NCBI GenBank assembly: GCA_009869945.1
Contig: WIXG01000034.1
Location: 248,001-312,000, forward strand
DNA from: Mesaphorura yosii
Taxonomy: Eukaryota > Arthropoda > Collembola > Poduromorpha > Tullbergiidae
Length of the DNA: 64,000 nt
Reading direction: 5' to 3'
Positions 62,503-64,000 of this stretch are shown piece by piece. Numbering within the stretch: position 1 is the stretch's first letter; every line of letters starts with the position of its first letter. Position numbers and translations under genes: made by a program. The notes below the pieces were generated by a model. The model searched no databases and was not told the origin of the DNA. It worked only from the letters and a program-made list of their open reading frames with translations.

Positions 62503-62815
62503 TCCTCCAATGCCAAAATAAAAAGAAAACAAAACAAAATCGGAAATTCACGAATAAAAACCACACAAAATCTTCCAGTCTTCCTCCATTCGCCAAGAAT
62601 CATGAATCACGACTTCACGATGTTCTTCCTCCCTGTGGGCTGATTGCGCTGATGTCTCTTGAGAATCTTACAACGCACTAACTAATCCAAGTTATGTCAA
62701 GCATCTTGAGTTAATTTCAGCAACTGCACTTATGTGGCGCCACCAGCTACAAAGTTAGTGCAATTGTAATTACAAGCATAAAATAAATTGTAAGCTGCAT
62801 TATGTCCATGTTAGT

Positions 62816-62972
62816 TTAGCTTCCACCTGTTGCTGTTGCATTGTAAACAGGTAAAGTAAATACTAAATACAAAGCAAAGAATAGCAGAGCAAGGAGGCAG
62901 CTTAAATTAAGCTCCATGGCTCGCCTCCGCTCGAGCTGATCACGCTCACGGCGAATGATCGTATCGTATAGC
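62816..62972 (-). other. Unassigned exon-like ORF with a membrane segment
   Basis: After a good acceptor (CCTTTATAATACTTTTAG) the minus strand is open for 51 codons to a TAA at 62,818-62,816. The product has a charged run (IIRRERDQLERRRAMELN), then a strongly hydrophobic helix (LLALLFFALYLVFTLPV), and ends with an N-glycosylation-like NAT and GGS. Alternatively an ATG in good context (GCCATGG, 62,914-62,912) would encode a 32-residue membrane peptide. I recognise no family. It lies within what should be an RPB8 intron on the same strand, which argues against an ordinary separate gene. Confidence 0.3.
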
Positions 62973-64000
62973 CTAAAAGTATTATAAAGGACAATCGTCA
63001 AACTCGTCTAGAGTTAGAATCGATCAACAGCCTAAACTTCTAAACAACAGTTTTTAGACTCATATTCCTTTCTCCTGGGCTTAATTATTCATGACCTCAC
63101 TCGATTCCGTTCAGCTTTCACAAATTTTTGAATTCGTAACCCGTCACAAATTCGCTGACGGTAACTGTCAGTTTTGGGGAAAGAACGTTATCATATTTCA
63201 TGCTGTGACGTGCGACCGTGTCTTCCGTACTTTCACCGTCTCGCTCGCCGCAAGCTGTCTTTCACCAGAGTACAAAGGTTCTAACCTTGACTCATTTCCA
63301 CGTACAGCCTTTCTGTATTACGGCCCGTATTGATTTTTATTCTGTTGCTATTTGCTCCACATTTCATTCAAGTATTTGCGCCACAGGCTCGCTTTGATCA
63401 AAAAACAAATACCGAAAGTTCCTTCCATCTTGCTCTGACCTAATTCACTCGCCTACTTTCTCTTCCTTACGCCCACGTCTGAACCGAATCCAGGCTTTGC
63501 GAAATCACTGCCTGTTGCTGACACGGTGACTGTGACACTGGTTGGCAATCGCGCGTCGCGCCACCTTCTCTTGTCCGGATAGCTTCTCATTCAATTTGTG
63601 TACTTGATGTTCCATTGGCATTTGCAACCTTCCTGGTCCCACGCTTTAACCTTAGTAATTATTTTCAAAATTCTAATATAATTTGCTGTTGAGAACCTTC
63701 GACAACAATCACGTTAGCTAAATATTGCTGAATTCTGAAATTCAATCAGTGAAGTTTCGAACGCACTTGTTGAGCGGCGAACTAATTAAATCAGATTATG
63801 ATTTGCGTCAGAGTCTGAATATTCTAAATTTAGCACTGTTTATTCACTGGAAGCTGGAAGGGATCACATTCACGAAGGCACTAGAGACAACTGCAAGCTG
63901 CTGCTGCTCAGAAGTAGGAGTGGCAAGAGAATATTCCATGAAAAATGATAAAATCCATGCACGACCTAATACACGTGTTGCAAGTGGGTGGTTTTTCCTT
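62973..64000. other. Right-hand 1 kb, no gene supported
   Basis: This is presumably intron of RPB8. An 80-codon frame at 63,091-63,333 (+) starts at an ATG and has five Cys or His residues in its first half, but it has no recognised domain. I see no splice-linked exon and no repeat. Confidence 0.35.

Noticed and set aside
63091..63333. 80-codon ORF near the right edge
   Set aside because: It starts with ATG but shows no known domain, splice links or neighbours. Kept only as a note.

Overview
The window is nuclear DNA of an animal. Genes are split by GT-AG introns, lie on both strands and end in AATAAA-type poly(A) signals. A dumpy-style EGF protein with the CxC..GFxGNPYxxC signature, together with a scabrous-like fibrinogen-domain gene, points to an arthropod. 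The small introns (about 65-450 bp) would suit a crustacean or another pancrustacean, but the species cannot be fixed from the sequence.

Layout. Bases 1-14,600 are gene-dense: (1) the C-terminal end of a dumpy-like EGF protein (+); (2, 3) two neighbouring secreted acidic proteins of unknown function (+), built only from phase-1 exons; (4) NDUFA11 of respiratory complex I (+); (5) PIG-P of GPI-anchor synthesis (-); (6) Pcc1/LAGE3 of the KEOPS tRNA-modification complex (-); (7) mitochondrial ribosomal protein mS33 (+); (8) bystin, a small-subunit ribosome biogenesis factor, in eight coding exons (-); (9) translation initiation factor eIF3f in six coding exons (+). The neighbours are mostly divergent or convergent pairs with a few hundred bases or less between them. 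I joined exons by splice signal, reading phase and family similarity, and every join keeps the frame.

Bases 14,537-52,378 hold one large minus-strand gene for a roughly 700-residue protein: hydrophobic signal or anchor segment, Ser/Asn/Gln-rich region, coiled coils, Pro/Ser-rich linker and a C-terminal fibrinogen-related domain. It most resembles scabrous. Its first coding exon lies 31.5 kb from the second. That intron, and the 9.6 kb beyond the first exon, contain no gene I can support. They are notable for an excess of the word TGCA and for E-box-like copies of TGCAGGTGCA.

Bases 61,490-64,000 contain a 10-copy minisatellite of about 15 bp, the last exon of RNA polymerase subunit RPB8 (-) with the rest of the gene outside the window, a degenerate tRNA-like element and an unassigned exon-like ORF with a membrane segment.

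The conserved genes are housekeeping functions (translation, ribosome assembly, tRNA modification, transcription, respiration, GPI synthesis) and do not form one pathway. The observations most worth following are the Pcc1/PIG-P pair, which may share one transcript, and the large regulatory landscape of the scabrous-like gene. I saw no clear new biological system.
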